DNA from: Neofusicoccum parvum | Taxonomy: Eukaryota; Ascomycota; Dothideomycetes; Botryosphaeriales; Botryosphaeriaceae | Length of the DNA stretch: 64,000 nucleotides | Assembly: GCA_020912385.1 (NCBI GenBank) | Contig: CP087222.1 | Coordinates: forward strand, 744,001 to 808,000 | Direction: 5' to 3' | Shown: in pieces, positions 32,753 through 44,149 of the stretch | Numbering within the stretch: position 1 is the first letter of the stretch | Layout: each line of letters opens with the position of its first letter | The notes under the pieces: generated by a model | Database searches by the model: none | Seen by the model: only the letters and a program-made list of their open reading frames with translations | Told to the model about the DNA's origin: nothing | Program-made: the position numbers and the translations under genes

Positions 32753-35700
32753 ATGTTCAGATCGCGCCGCCGCGCGGCCTCCAATCCGGTATGCGCCGTG
32801 CGCTCCAAGCGCGCCTTTCATTCGTGCCGTGCGCCTGGAGACTGACTTGATGCGCTCTGTGTAGCCTCCCAACCGGATCGCCAGTGCCCCAACCCCGACC
32901 GCTGCCCTCGCTGCCAGTCAAGCATTCCTCAAGAACGCGAACTCCAATGCATCTCTCTCGTCCGCCGCCGCCGCAGCGGCCCTGCGCACCCACAGCACCT
33001 CGCCCGTTCCAGTCGCCAGTGTCCAGACGAAGCGCATGCAAAGGAGGGGGTCGGGAGGGAGCGCATCGAGTGCCCCTGGCGTGCGGCGACAAGCCAGTTC
33101 CGGTTCTATGAGTGAGAGAACTTTTCGTTCGCCATCACCATCAGGAAGGGCCGGGGCGGCAGTGTCTGCGGATGCTAACGCACCTCCAGTGCCAGCAATT
33201 CCAAAGGACCTCTCGCCTGCTTCTCAACACAGGCGCGCTGCGAGTGAAGCATTGCCAGGCTCCAGCAAGTCAGGGGATCGAAGCGCGGCGGGAGCTGCGG
33301 AAAGGGCATCTCGTGCTTCAACGGCGTCGGAACGGGCGTCAATTAATTTTTCGCGGCCCATGTCGCCCCGGATTACTCCTCCGTCCAGTCCGCCTCCGAC
33401 GAAAATGAGCCACAGTGGTTGGTTCACTGGCCCGGTCACGACTGGACAGAAGCCAAGGCAGGACATTCGGTCAACGGCACCCATCGCTTCGAAAGCGCCC
33501 CCTGCAGGCGCCGGGGGGCTAGGGCAGTCGATACATAGCGCTGCGAATGCGCCGGTGGCAAAGAAAAAGAAAAAGAGAGCGCCAGGTGTGGAAGGAAGTC
33601 ATTTGTCAGAAGGAACCATGGGAAGCAAGCCAACAGGAAGCGCAGTACCTGCAGAATCCTTGTCATCGGTTCGGACGCAGTCACCCCCACCTTCAACATC
33701 AGCTCCCGATCTTCCGCCAAGCCCGCAGAGTGCGCAAAGTTCTTCTTTGTCTGACAGCTCGAACGAATCCGATGGCTCGGGCTCGCGAGCGAGGGCTCCT
33801 CCACTTGTCCGGCAACCTTCGACTGTGATGGAAGTTGAGGAAGAGACAGAGAAAGCTGACCTAATGGATACTGTGGTAGTCTCGCAAGAAGCACCAGCAA
33901 AAGCAGCAGTTACCAAAAAGCAGCGGGACAGAGAATCAAGCCCACCCTCTGACCAGCGTCTTGGCCGCGGCGCAGGCTCAGAGAAGCTCAAGCCTGCTGT
34001 CGGACAGACTGCCGCGTTTGAAAGGCAATCTTCACTCAGTCCAGCCCGGGCAGCCCACTTTGCGCCGAATGCTGTAGACGTGTCGAATGGAGTAAAGCAC
34101 CAGCCGCCACCGAGGTCGATTTCGCCTGCGAAGTCGGCTCTAAAGCACTCACCATCTTCATCGATCAGGACCAGCTCTCCAGTTACTTTCAATGCCTCTG
34201 GCAGAGCGCCCTCAGATGTGAGCTCAGATGCTGGGTCTTACGAAGGCATAAGAACAACCCCCCGAAAGAGGAAGGGTGTGCGAGTCAGCTTTGATGAACA
34301 TGTGGCACGAGAAGAAGACTCTCCATCTTCACCTGGTTCTCCTGTTGGCCTAGAATCCTCTCGATGGAGTGGCCGCACACTACAGGGTATGGATGACGAC
34401 CTGGATGAGATTATGAAGCCCAGACCCGCGTTGCCCTCTTTTGGAAGCATCAGAAGAGAACGTCGTCCAGTCGACGAAGAAATTGCTGAGAAGGTTACAG
34501 AAACAGTCCCATCTTCGATGGCCGATTCAACAAGCACCATGGTCGAGCCTCTTGAGGCATCGAGCGACCATGCTGCTGGCGGCATCCTCGCTCGAGACTT
34601 TGAAGCTAGGAAACAAGCGAGAGATCCATACGAGCCGATGGCGCCTGAAGTCACTTCAGTCGAAGGATCTGGCTATGCCTCGGATGATACAGCTTCAAGT
34701 ATTGATGAAGAAGAGCTGGGACTTGCTGGGAACCACAAAGACTCGGCAGCGAATGGTCTTGGAATCGAAAGAAGCAGACTTCCCGTCATTCCCGAGAAAA
34801 AATCAGCCGAAGCGTCGCCTGCCCTCGAAGCACCACCAGTCCCTCAAATTGCTGTACAACCCGCGACTCCAGGGACTGAGGGAGAAAACCAAGAACCCCC
34901 ATTCGAGATGCCTGGAGCGTGGTCAGACCGGGACGAAGAATCCATGGACGAGAGCTTGGCTACTACGACTGCTTCACTAGCATCGCATGAGCAGCCAGGG
35001 GCTGGCGAACCGGACCACGGCGGCCACTTTCAGGTATTCTCAGCAAAGGATTTGCAGCCGGTTGAGTCACGGCAAAGCCTTGACCGTTACCTCGAGAGCA
35101 CTCAGGATGAGAGCTCGGATGACGACAGCAGCATCTACAGCGATGCTGCTGAAGATCTTTCTGACTTGGAGGGGGGTTTCGCTTCATTGGATGCCATAGT
35201 CGACAGCCCTATCATTCCGCCAGCGCGTGAAGCTCAATCGAACTCGGTTCCGGAGAGTCCGCTCGCAGGCAAGCAGAAGCAGCAGCCAATTCCAGTCACA
35301 GAAGAAACTGCCGTTTCTCCGCCTGAGGAAGTTCGGAAGAGAGAAGAGCCACAAGAAGAGTCGAGGCCAGAGAATTTCCAAGCCAAGCCATCTCCGAAAG
35401 CTGCTCCCCTCGAGCTCGACTCCGCCCCGATTCTCAAGTCTCCCAAGCCGAAGAAGAAGAAGAAGGCAACGGTTGTGCCCGAGCCAGTTGCCGTATCTGC
35501 CGAGCGTTCGCAAAAACCTGCTCAGTTGCCACAGGCGCGAGAGGCACCTCAGCCGAAGAAGCCAGCATTGAGAACTAGCATGCGCCGTGAAAGGCCTGAT
35601 GGCCCTGGTGCCCCGACCATGCGTAAGCCAATGCGGACATCCATGAGAGATGCGCCCACGGGTCTTGCGGCTTCGCGGTACAGCGAACCTTTGGTAGAAA

Positions 35701-36971
35701 CCCGCCAACCGAAGGGTGCTCTTCAAAAGAAGAACATACCGCTCGCATCGCCAAATGTGGCCGCGGCACCCCATCGACGAAGCGCCAGTGCTGTTACTCC
35801 AGCTGCTTCAACCCGAGTTTCCACCATGCCAGCCCTTGGTCGTACTTTATCCAACAGCTCCGATGCATCGGACAGCAGCTTCAAACGACAACGTCGTGCA
35901 TCGTCGTCTACTAGTGATGGCAAATATACTATGCGTCGAAGCATGCGTTCTGGGCCTTCGCCCAGGTCCAGTGCACCTGTGCCTGCTCCGACCTTGCGTT
36001 CAGCCTCTCCCGCAGCGGCGTCGCGATCTTCCAGACTGAGTATCAGGTCATTATCTCCGACTGGCTCCTTCTTTGGCAAACGCAAACCCATGGTTGGCAA
36101 CCAGGAGACCTCGTTCCCAACGCTGCGTTCACAAGGTCCGCCGCCCAGCAAATCGTCCAAGTTTTCTGTGGGGAAGGCCTCTGGAAAAGCACTGTCTTCA
36201 CCAATGAAGCCGGTGTCATCACGCTTCCAGTCACGCTATGACGACTCTAGTGATGATGACGACGTTGGCAGGATGCCGACATTCCGATCCCGTTTCGCCG
36301 ATTCAGATGACGAGGATGATGTGCCAGAACTACCGTCCGGTCTCAGGCCTGTTCGAGGAATCCCTCGCAGGGGAGATGACGAAGACGGAGATTCGACGGA
36401 ACTTGAAGACGAGGCCAGTGACACTGAAGGGCCTGCATCGCCGCCTCGTGGGCCTACTTCCAAAGATATCGAGCGTGCTTCCGCCCCGGCACAGGCTACC
36501 AACGGCCATACCAATGGGGGTGCAGCTGTACTCAAGGGCTCTTTGCGTGACAGCAAATTTGCAACAGATTCTCCACTAGCATCGCCCCGCAAGGAGAAGC
36601 GTGGTTTCTTCGGCCTAGGCAAGAAGCGCCGCGGCTCCTCGGACGTTCGACCAGAAACACCTCCCGGAGGCTTCTCTGTTGCAACAACCGGGTCTCCAAG
36701 TGGGAAGCTTCAACGCCGTAACTCCCAAGGTCGCCGCACCTCAGAATCGTGGCCTCTCCCACCTGCAATTCCAGACGACGAGCCCAGCACAGCATCTGGA
36801 CGGCCTACGACATCCGATGGTGCTCCAGCAAGGCCGCGCCTGGGCAAGAGGCAGAGCACTGGTGGCCAGACCGCGGAATCCGAGCCCGTCGGTGGAGACG
36901 TAGCCATTGGCCGTAGTGGCAAAAAGAAGAAATTCCCGATGCTGAGAAAGGCTTTCGGGCTCAAGGATTGA
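32753..36971 (+). CDS. Large intrinsically disordered Ser/Pro-rich protein
   Basis: A 12-codon first exon (MFRSRRRAASNP, ATG at 32753) is spliced by a 76-nt intron (32789-32864) to one 4.1-kb exon, giving 1380 residues. I do not recognise a folded domain. The N-terminal ~60 residues (PPNRIASAPTPTAALAASQA, FLKNANSNASLSSAAAAAAL) look conserved and helical. The middle is rich in Ser, Pro, Glu and Lys. Residues ~480-490 read KGVRVSFDEH, an RVxF-type PP1-docking candidate. Three copies of an R-x-S-M-R motif occur (two near residues 916-940, one near 1035), with related TMRKPMR. The C-terminus is basic and amphipathic (GKKKKFPMLRKAFGLKD), suited to membrane binding. A cortical or cytoskeletal scaffold is a reasonable guess only. 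Confidence 0.8.
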
Positions 36972-38094
36972 AATACCCAAAAGTAATCCAGTCCGTGCGG
37001 TCTTTGAACCGCGCTAATATCTCACTCCCTGGCTCAGCATAATATGCAATAAAGCTGGAGTCCAGGTCCGTTCGTTTGACACTCTCTTCAGTTTCATCTG
37101 ATTGATATCCCCTGTTTTCGATCCTTTGAGAAATAATTCCTTTTCCTTGCTTTCTCATTCCACCTTCGTTTTTCAGCGGACGGTGACGGAGTTCTTATAT
37201 ACCAAAGACTGGGCATTTGTTGTGGAATAGACGGAAGTGGTCCGGCGTTCGTTTCGATTTTCTTTTTCCCTCTGATTACCCATCGTCCGGACCTGTCGCT
37301 TTCGAAGAAAGCTTTCAACATCTCCTCATGCTTTACCTCTCTTAATCGCCCTTCATCCTCCACCACTTCTCACCCTTTTCCTTTTTTAATGGACGGGCAG
37401 TTGACGTGCAATTTTGGAATGCCTTATACACTCTTCATGTTCGTCTCCGACCGCGATACACACGATGCCCGCGGACTTGAGTCTCGCACACGCCATTCTG
37501 GCGGGGCGATGCTTTATTTTGTTTTTGTTTTTCACCTGTGCATATGCGATGTTTAGATACCGATTGCTGCTTGGAGGGGGCAGGCAGGCTGCTGCTGCAA
37601 TACGAAATGCTGTCGCGCGCGTTTTGCGCTGCAAACCTTTCTTGATCTGCTGGACTTGTTTTCTGTGCACCAGCGACCTTGCGACCTGTCGCACGATGAG
37701 AAGATGGACAAAAGCTCAAGCTGGAAGGCTGAATAATCTTTGCGTCCACCTGTATAATGTTCCCCGACGAGGCGGATCCTTCAGATCTGTTCGGGTCAAT
37801 CCGGATCGACCGTTTGAACTCTGCATCGTCATCAAGAAACTTTTGGATACTGGACGGGACGGTTGCCAACCCCTTTACGCGTACGAAGTCAGCATCACCT
37901 TCTGAGTGCCTAGACTCCCTAAGAATGATTATCGCAAGATATTAGAACATTGGCATAGGAGAGAACCCGAAGACTTGCAACAACAGATGAGATATTGGAA
38001 CTTGAGAGGCTGTGACCCGGGATATCTGCAGGACCATTTCGGAAGAGGTCATGGGTGCAACGTTCTTATGTCCGTTCGTGCGATGACTCCTGTA
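36972..38094. other. Convergent intergenic, 1.1 kb
   Basis: The 3' flanks of the disordered-protein gene and the lipase-like gene. It is AT-richer than the surroundings. Small ORFs (37414-37905, 37435-37869) lack family features and an ATG with support. No gene. Confidence 0.45.
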
Positions 38095-39599
38095 CTAAGC
38101 AACCTGATAAGGACTTGTGACCGGCTCCAAGAAGTAATTGAAATCCTTCAAGTAAGAGTCCACGTCCCTCACGCTCCCATAGCTCGAATTCCGGCACCCA
38201 CCGCCCAGCGGCACACCCGCAAACCTATCCGCCACCCAATCCAACCAGACCCGCTGCCCCGCATACATCACCGGCACATGCCCCACGCCCTCAAACGTCG
38301 CATACTCGACGCTACTCCCGGGGAACGCCGCACACGTCCTCCCCACCGCCCGGCCCGTCCACTCCGCCAGCACAAACGGATCCTCCACCCCCTGCATCAC
38401 CAACAGCGGCCGCCCTCCCGCCGCCAGCTCCCTCCCGCCGTACTCCACGCGCTCCACGAACGCCCGCACCGCCCAGTGCTCCCCCCACCCCGGCCTCACC
38501 ACCTCCACCCCGGACGCGGCGAACAGCTGGCTCGCCGCGCTGCTGCACCCGCCGACCTCCTCCAGCAGCCGCCACCGCCGCAGCCCCTCCGCCGTGAACA
38601 GCTCTCCCGGCGCCACCTCCGGGTACGCGGCCAGCACGCCGCGCGCGGCGTAGGCGGCCAGCGCCGACGCGCCCGCGCCCGCGCCCGCCACCGCCCCGAG
38701 GTAGCCGGGGGGCGAGGGGCCGGCGCGGAGGGCGGCGGCGGCGGCCCAGGCCGCGAAGCCGCCCTGGCTGTGGCCGGCGACGACGAAGGCGCGGGAGAGG
38801 CGCGGGAAGGCGGCCTGCGCGGCCGCCATGGCGTGGAGGATGTCAGCGGCCTGGGCGGGGGCGGCGAGCCAGGGGTGGGGGATGGCGGGTCGGCCGTCGG
38901 CGTCGGGCGGGGAGGGGTGGGCGGTGCTGGCGGTGGTGATAGAGATGCCCAGGCCGGCGTAGTCGGGGGCGACGACGACGTAGCCTTGGAGGGCCATGGT
39001 GAAGGGCGCCGAGTACTGGTACCACAGGTTGCGGATGTGGCTGGGGGCGCATCCGGCGAGCATGCAAGACGTGCCGTGGCCCCAGCCGATGACGGGGAGG
39101 CCGGGATGCAAGGGGAAGGTGCGGGCCAGGTAGGGCCAGAGGATGTAGGCGGAGGTGGGGATGGCGGTGCCGTTGAGGGTCTCGGTTTGGTAGGTGATGC
39201 GGGAGAGGGAGACGGAGGCGGGGAGCGTGTAGAGGGAGGTGTTGGTTACATTTTCGACGGTGAGGAGCGTGCCCGGCGGGAGGCTGGACGACCAGTTGGA
39301 GGGGATGCGGTAGAAACTGTGGGCTGTGTGGGTCAGTGTGGGCGTTGTTATGATGCGACAAAAGAGCCCACGCACGGATCAGTGGTCACGGAGTTGGTGG
39401 CCCAGTTGCTGCGCTCAAAATTGATCGCGATCTCGACGTTGTGTGCGGTGATGTTGCTGATGTTGGCGCGGGAGATCTGCGAGGTGGACAGAGCGAAGGA
39501 CGAGGCGAAGTCCTGACATTGTGGGCCAGGGAGAGCGGTTTCCTGGGAGGTGGTGCCAGCGCACAGGAAAGCGGCCCAGAGGACAGCGGTGGAAAACAT
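38095..39599 (-). CDS. Secreted lipase-like alpha/beta hydrolase (secretory lipase family)
   Basis: Two exons on the minus strand. The real ATG is at 39599: MFSTAVLWAAFLCAGTTS, a signal peptide. An intron (GTGCGT...CACAG near 39365-39320) joins TTDP to FYRIPSNWSSSLPPGTLLTV. The domain has VIGWGHGTSCMLAGCAPSHI, then ALQGYVVVAPDYAGLGIS, the nucleophile Ser in FVVAGHSQGGFAAWAAAAAL, an Asp in PLLVMQGVEDPFVLAEWTGR, and the His in EYATFEGVGHVPVMYAGQRV. This layout matches fungal secretory lipases (LIP family) and their relatives. Paired cysteines around CMLAGC and near the C-terminus suit an extracellular protein. Most of the catalytic exon is extremely G/C-rich, so antisense ORFs are long but spurious. 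Substrate class is inferred. Confidence 0.86.
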
Positions 39600-40413
39600 G
39601 TTGAAGGCAAGTGCCAAATACTCTTTTCCAAGGGCCTTATGAACACCACTTCCATTTTTAACTAAAGCGGGACGGGAACTTCTAAGGGGCGGGAGTGAAC
39701 GCGGGCCGGGTAGAGGCTTTTGATGGTAGAGTTACCCATCATCACTTGTTAGCTACAAGCTTAGGCCGGGGAATCCTGCAGCGACATCAAGAGTGCCGAG
39801 AATTCTGCGTAACAAGTCAGTGAACTTGTAACATGAAGCCAAGCTTCTTGCTTTTTACCCCGCGGCCCGCTCTGGAGACGGGTCGTGGAGATTGATGGCG
39901 CCGGCGTGGGTTCCGCGCATCCGGCTGCGGGCGCAGGACGATCCGTGGATGCTTGCAGATCTATCTTGCCTCCCCGATCAAGACATCTCTGATCGGCAGA
40001 ATGTCTTCTTCTGATGCTCAAACGCTTCTTCCGCGAAACTCCGAGTCGTCCTGCATCTGTCGAATGTGCGGGTGGTACTGGTACGAGAAAGCAGTGGAAC
40101 TATGCCAGTGGCTGAAATTTGTCTAAACTGCAGTAAGATGGAGTTTGGCAGGACCGCATCCAAGAACTGCACCCGCCCAAACGCCGATAACTGTGCCGCT
40201 CCATCCCTATGTACCTGAGGTAGATGTACTACGTAAGCAGCCTCGCCAAGCGCCCGATTCTGCATGTCAACGATCAGTAAGCAAAAAGCACCCCGAAAAA
40301 GTCTGCGAGCGTCTATTCTCGAAGCATTCCTTCACCGCTGCGGTGGGTCTCGACGCGGCCTAGCCCATCATGCGAGTCGCGTTCATGCGAGGCGCTGCAG
40401 GCAACTGTTAGCC
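39600..40413. other. Intergenic, 0.8 kb
   Basis: Promoter side of the lipase-like gene. It shows mixed composition and no supported gene or element. Confidence 0.5.
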
Positions 40414-40797
40414 TCACATGGTGCCCAGCTTGCAGCCTTCGTGCCACGTACCAGATGACAGCAGGTCCACGCCCATTGGCCTCTTGGGCGACGACGATCG
40501 GGACGACGAACGGGACGAGGACTCTGACGATGTCTTGCCGTCGTCGGCGTCTGCTCCTTGCGTCGCGGGCGGCGGGTTGGCTGCTTGGCTTGCTGTTGTT
40601 GCCTTATCGTGCTCGCTTGCGGCATGACGTGCTGGCGGCTGGGGCTCGATGATGCGGGGGCCGCGCTCCTCATACAGCGTTGTGGACGAAGAGTAGATGG
40701 AGGAGTGCGGGCTGTAGGCGTACGAGGTGGGCTCGGCGGCAGTGAGGAAGCTGCCCTCGATGGACCCGAAGAAGCGGAAGGGCATCTGGGGAATCAT
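40414..40797 (-). CDS. Small hypothetical protein (orphan ORF)
   Basis: An uninterrupted minus-strand frame of 127 residues begins at an ATG in good context (ACCATGATT, 40797). The product starts MIPQMPFRFFGSIEGSFLTA and continues AEPTSYAYSPHSSIYSSSTT. It becomes Ser/Arg-rich (SSESSSRSSSRSSSPKRP) and ends GTWHEGCKLGTM. There is no signal peptide, membrane segment or known domain. The aromatic/Tyr-rich first half is not typical of a composition artefact, which is why I list it. It could still be non-coding. Confidence 0.35.
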   Translation of the reverse strand: MIPQMPFRFFGSIEGSFLTAAEPTSYAYSPHSSIYSSSTTLYEERGPRIIEPQPPARHAASEHDKATTASQAANPPPATQGADADDGKTSSESSSRSSSRSSSPKRPMGVDLLSSGTWHEGCKLGTM

Positions 40798-41611
40798 GGT
40801 GGCGTGATTGGACGGAGACAGGCTGGGCAGTGACAGGATGCAGGTGTCGGTGGGAGGGAGAAGAAGAGGCGTGGAGCTTGACGGTGCGGACTGCTGTGTG
40901 GTGGATGAACGCAAAGACGGCCGCAATGCACAGCTATTTTATAGAGGCTGGCGCCATCCACGATGGTGCTCGGGATCTGCGGCCACAGCCTTACGCGCAC
41001 GCCGTGTCTTCCATTTCTGGCGCTCAGCTCGTCAGTCAGCAATGCCACACCGCCGGCACCGTTGGAAAGCGGGCGCGCTCATTCGCGGACGACATGTTGA
41101 AGATGGAGGCGCTGCGGCGGTAGGGCTGCCGTGTGTAATCAGTCTGGCGGCGGCACGAGGGCCGTGTGCGGGCCGGGCGAGGGTGACGGGCTTGCCTGAC
41201 GGGCTTGCCTGCCGGGCTGTGGCGGGGCAGTGGAGGGCCAACGGATGGGGGCAGCGTGTCGACGGCGAGGGTGGAGTGGCGACAGCGGCCAGGACTTCGG
41301 GCCCCGCCTGCCGCGGAGTATACGGCGGCCCGCAGCGACCGGCCGCGTCACGCCGCCCGCGCCACGAACTCCAACTCCGACCAACTCCGCGTCTGCGCAT
41401 CGCCGACCCCAGGCCACGCCGTTTCCCCAGGCAGGCACCCGCCCGCGTCACTTGCTATTGGCCCAGTCGCCGCGTTGCAGCCTGACGAGACCGACTCCGC
41501 CATCATGTAGCCGGGCTGGTCCCAAGTCTTCTTCGCCTGCTGTCGTTGCTGCCATCCGCACCGCGCACCCTTGGAACTCCGTCCGAAACTCCTCCGCCCA
41601 TTGCAGCCAAC
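40798..41611. other. Divergent intergenic upstream of the regulator gene
   Basis: This should hold the promoter of the Zn2Cys6 regulator. It contains one exact 13-bp tandem duplication (next entry). ORFs on both strands are G/C-rich artefacts. Confidence 0.45.
41185..41210. repeat. 13-bp perfect tandem duplication
   Basis: The unit GACGGGCTTGCCT occurs twice back to back, about 400 bp upstream of the regulator start. It may be chance slippage or a paired protein-binding site. Confidence 0.7.
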
Positions 41612-44040
41612 ATGACGAGGTTCGCCCTGCCGAAGCAGCTCAGCAGAGACCCTCACACGCCAAGGCTCAACCCCTCCTACCGCCGCAATGGCAAGCTGCA
41701 GTCGTGTGAGCCGTGCCGCAAGGGCAAGCTCCGCTGCGACCACATCATGCCCGCCTGTGGCCGCTGTATGCGTCGCAACAAGCAAGACCAATGCGTCTAC
41801 CATCCTGCCCCGCTGACCCGCCCTCGTTCCACTGCCACTCCCCGCCTGTCTGAGCCGGTGCTCAGTCCTCCGCAGACGGCCTCGCCCGAGGCCGCTTCTC
41901 CGCCCACCCAACCCGTGACATCGGCCAGCGCCCCGCTCTCTGTAGCTGACGATGATTCCAATGAGCAAGACCTCCAGACTCTTGCCGCAGCGGATGTGCG
42001 TCACCATGCCGGCTTTCTTGGCTCAACCAGCTATTCCGCTGTCCTGACTGAGAACGAGGGTAGCCTGGGTCTCGGCCAGGACGAGCCGGACTGTCACTCC
42101 ACCTCCAACCCAAGGATAAGCTCTGTGCACATCCAAAAGGGCGTCGAGATACTCAGTCTCCTGAAGGACATGCCCATCTTCGATCGCTACATCCAACGAT
42201 GGTACACCACTTGCCAGGGCATCATCACCATCGAGCCCATCCTCAAGCAATGGGCATCATCCTTGTGGTCTTCGTACGGAGACGCGCTCCAGAACCAGGA
42301 CCTGGACCAGCTCAAGAGTCTATCCGAGCACGTCTGGCACAACACGGATCAACGGCTGCGGAGCGAAACCACCAAGACCGCCCATGACTGGATTGAGCTG
42401 TCGACCGGCAAGAACCTTCGCTGGGAAGTTGTGGGGATCATCCTCACCTTGGTTGGCATGGTCGCGACAACTCTACCAGGTAACCATACCCCTCCCTTTT
42501 GGCACCGGTACCGCCTGGTAGCTGACTTTGCCAGACTGGGACCCGCTCTTGGCTTTCAGCCGTAGATACAAGACCAAGAGAAGCTTGATCGTCGCCCTGT
42601 ATCGTGCCGCTGATACATGTCTGAAATTCTGCGAAGAAATATGCATCCCAAATGACATTGGCATGTGGCTCATGTATGAAGTCAATGCCGTGTATAACTT
42701 CCTGCACGGCGACTCCTGTAAGTGATCTTCCTGCCCGGCCTGGTTGCATTTACTGATCCACCCTGTTGCAGGCTACGATAGCTGGCAAAAGACAGGCCGG
42801 ACCTTGAACGCCATTATGGCTCTTGGATGGCATCAAGAGGTCAAATCGAAGGATCTGCCATTCTTCCTCATCGAAATCAGGAAGAGGCTCGTTGCGTCGG
42901 CATTTGCACATGACAAGTGGCTCTGTGCTTTCCTCGGCAGGCCACCTCGTCTCAGCTACCGTTACTGTGTAGTTCAGCTCCCTCTTGACCTGACCGATCG
43001 GCAGCTTTTGTCGCATGGCTCTGAACTCGATGCGGCGTTGGCCACTCTCGACAGCGAAGGATGGTCTAAGGGAACCAGAGTCCAACGACGAACCTGGTCC
43101 AGAGCCTGGGTGCAGTATTGCGTGAGTCAGACTACTGATGACGCACTCCAGAAAATGTGTGAGAAGTCTGACAGAGCGGCAGACAATCCGAGAGGACATC
43201 CTTGAGCTTTCTATTGGCGCACCAGTGGAGAACATGATTGAAAGAGCAAGGTAATTGAAACCCCGGACAGTCATTCGCTATACCCTCAGACTGAATTCGA
43301 TATCACAGGGAGATCCAACACAGGGCAGAGCAAACGTGGGACTCACTACCCGAATACCTGCGTCAAGATCCAGAAGATATTTGGCACCACCAACGGCCTC
43401 CTATAGAGTGCCTCTATCTCGTGTTCATCCACATCGAACACCTCTACAATGAGTTTCTCCTTCAGCGGGCGTTGATCAAAAGAGCCGGGGCAGACACAAG
43501 GGAGCTACTGCAAGTGGCAGTCAAGCTTCTTGCGGCTATTATAATGGTTGCCGGAAAGCGAGAGGTCCTACGCGAGTTCCAAGATTCCCATCTAATGGTA
43601 AGTAGTTGTCGATCACCTCGTACCCGATCGCCTCTCCTGACCATCACCACTCAACGCAGCTCTCAAGCCCCGGTCTCCCTGCTGCATGCGCAGTCGCAGT
43701 GGAGCTGCTTCGCCAAGAGCAGTATCCACACCAGCCAATATCATATCCGCTCAATCGATCCCAGACCATCCAAGATCTTAGCGTCTTTGCCAACGCTCTT
43801 GCATGGGTGCCAGTGGATGAACCTAGTTCGTCTATCTGCGCACAAGGTCGCAAGTTTATCAAGCGCATTTTAGACAAGATACTGTCTCCCGAGTCGCGCA
43901 ATGAGGTTAGCATGACAGGAAGCGAGATGCCGACGATGGGTATGGACCTTTCCGTTCCGTTCTCTGGTAATGACTCCGAGTTCATGCCCTGGCTGGAGAG
44001 CATCGACTGGGACAGTCAGAGCTGGACAATGTTCAGCTGA
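41612..44040 (+). CDS. Zn2Cys6 fungal transcription factor
   Basis: This is a nuclear DNA-binding regulator with several exons on the plus strand. It starts MTRFALPKQLSRDPHTPRLN at 41612. The binuclear zinc cluster is complete: SCEPCRKGKLRCDHIMPACG, then RCMRRNKQDQCVYHP, with six cysteines in C-x2-C-x6-C-x5-9-C-x2-C-x-C-type order. A Ser/Pro linker follows. The middle homology region spans exons with ISSVHIQKGVEILSLLKDMP, KTGRTLNAIMALGWHQEVKS, LVASAFAHDKWLCAFLGRPP and RLSYRYCVVQLPLDLTDRQL. Splicing at TGC|GTGAGT restores RQTIREDILELSIGAPVENM. The C-terminus is acidic and aromatic (SEFMPWLESIDWDSQSWTMF), an activation-domain-like tail. It heads a run of metabolic genes (44.1-53.3 kb), so a local regulatory role is plausible. 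Confidence 0.9.
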
Positions 44041-44149
44041 ACGAGTGTCTCGCTGCCCTGTCGACAAAGATAAATCGAATGGGTATCCAGTAGACTACTT
44101 GACCGAAACAACAACTGCTTTCTCTGCCGCGCAACCGTCCATCTCCCTC

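Noticed and set aside
37435..37869. 144-codon minus-strand ORF
   Set aside because: It starts at a non-ATG codon and has no family features in a convergent intergenic region.
37906..39516. 536-codon plus-strand ORF
   Set aside because: It is the mirror of the G/C-rich lipase-like gene on the minus strand, which has a signal peptide and catalytic motifs. The antisense product is His/Arg/Gly low-complexity.
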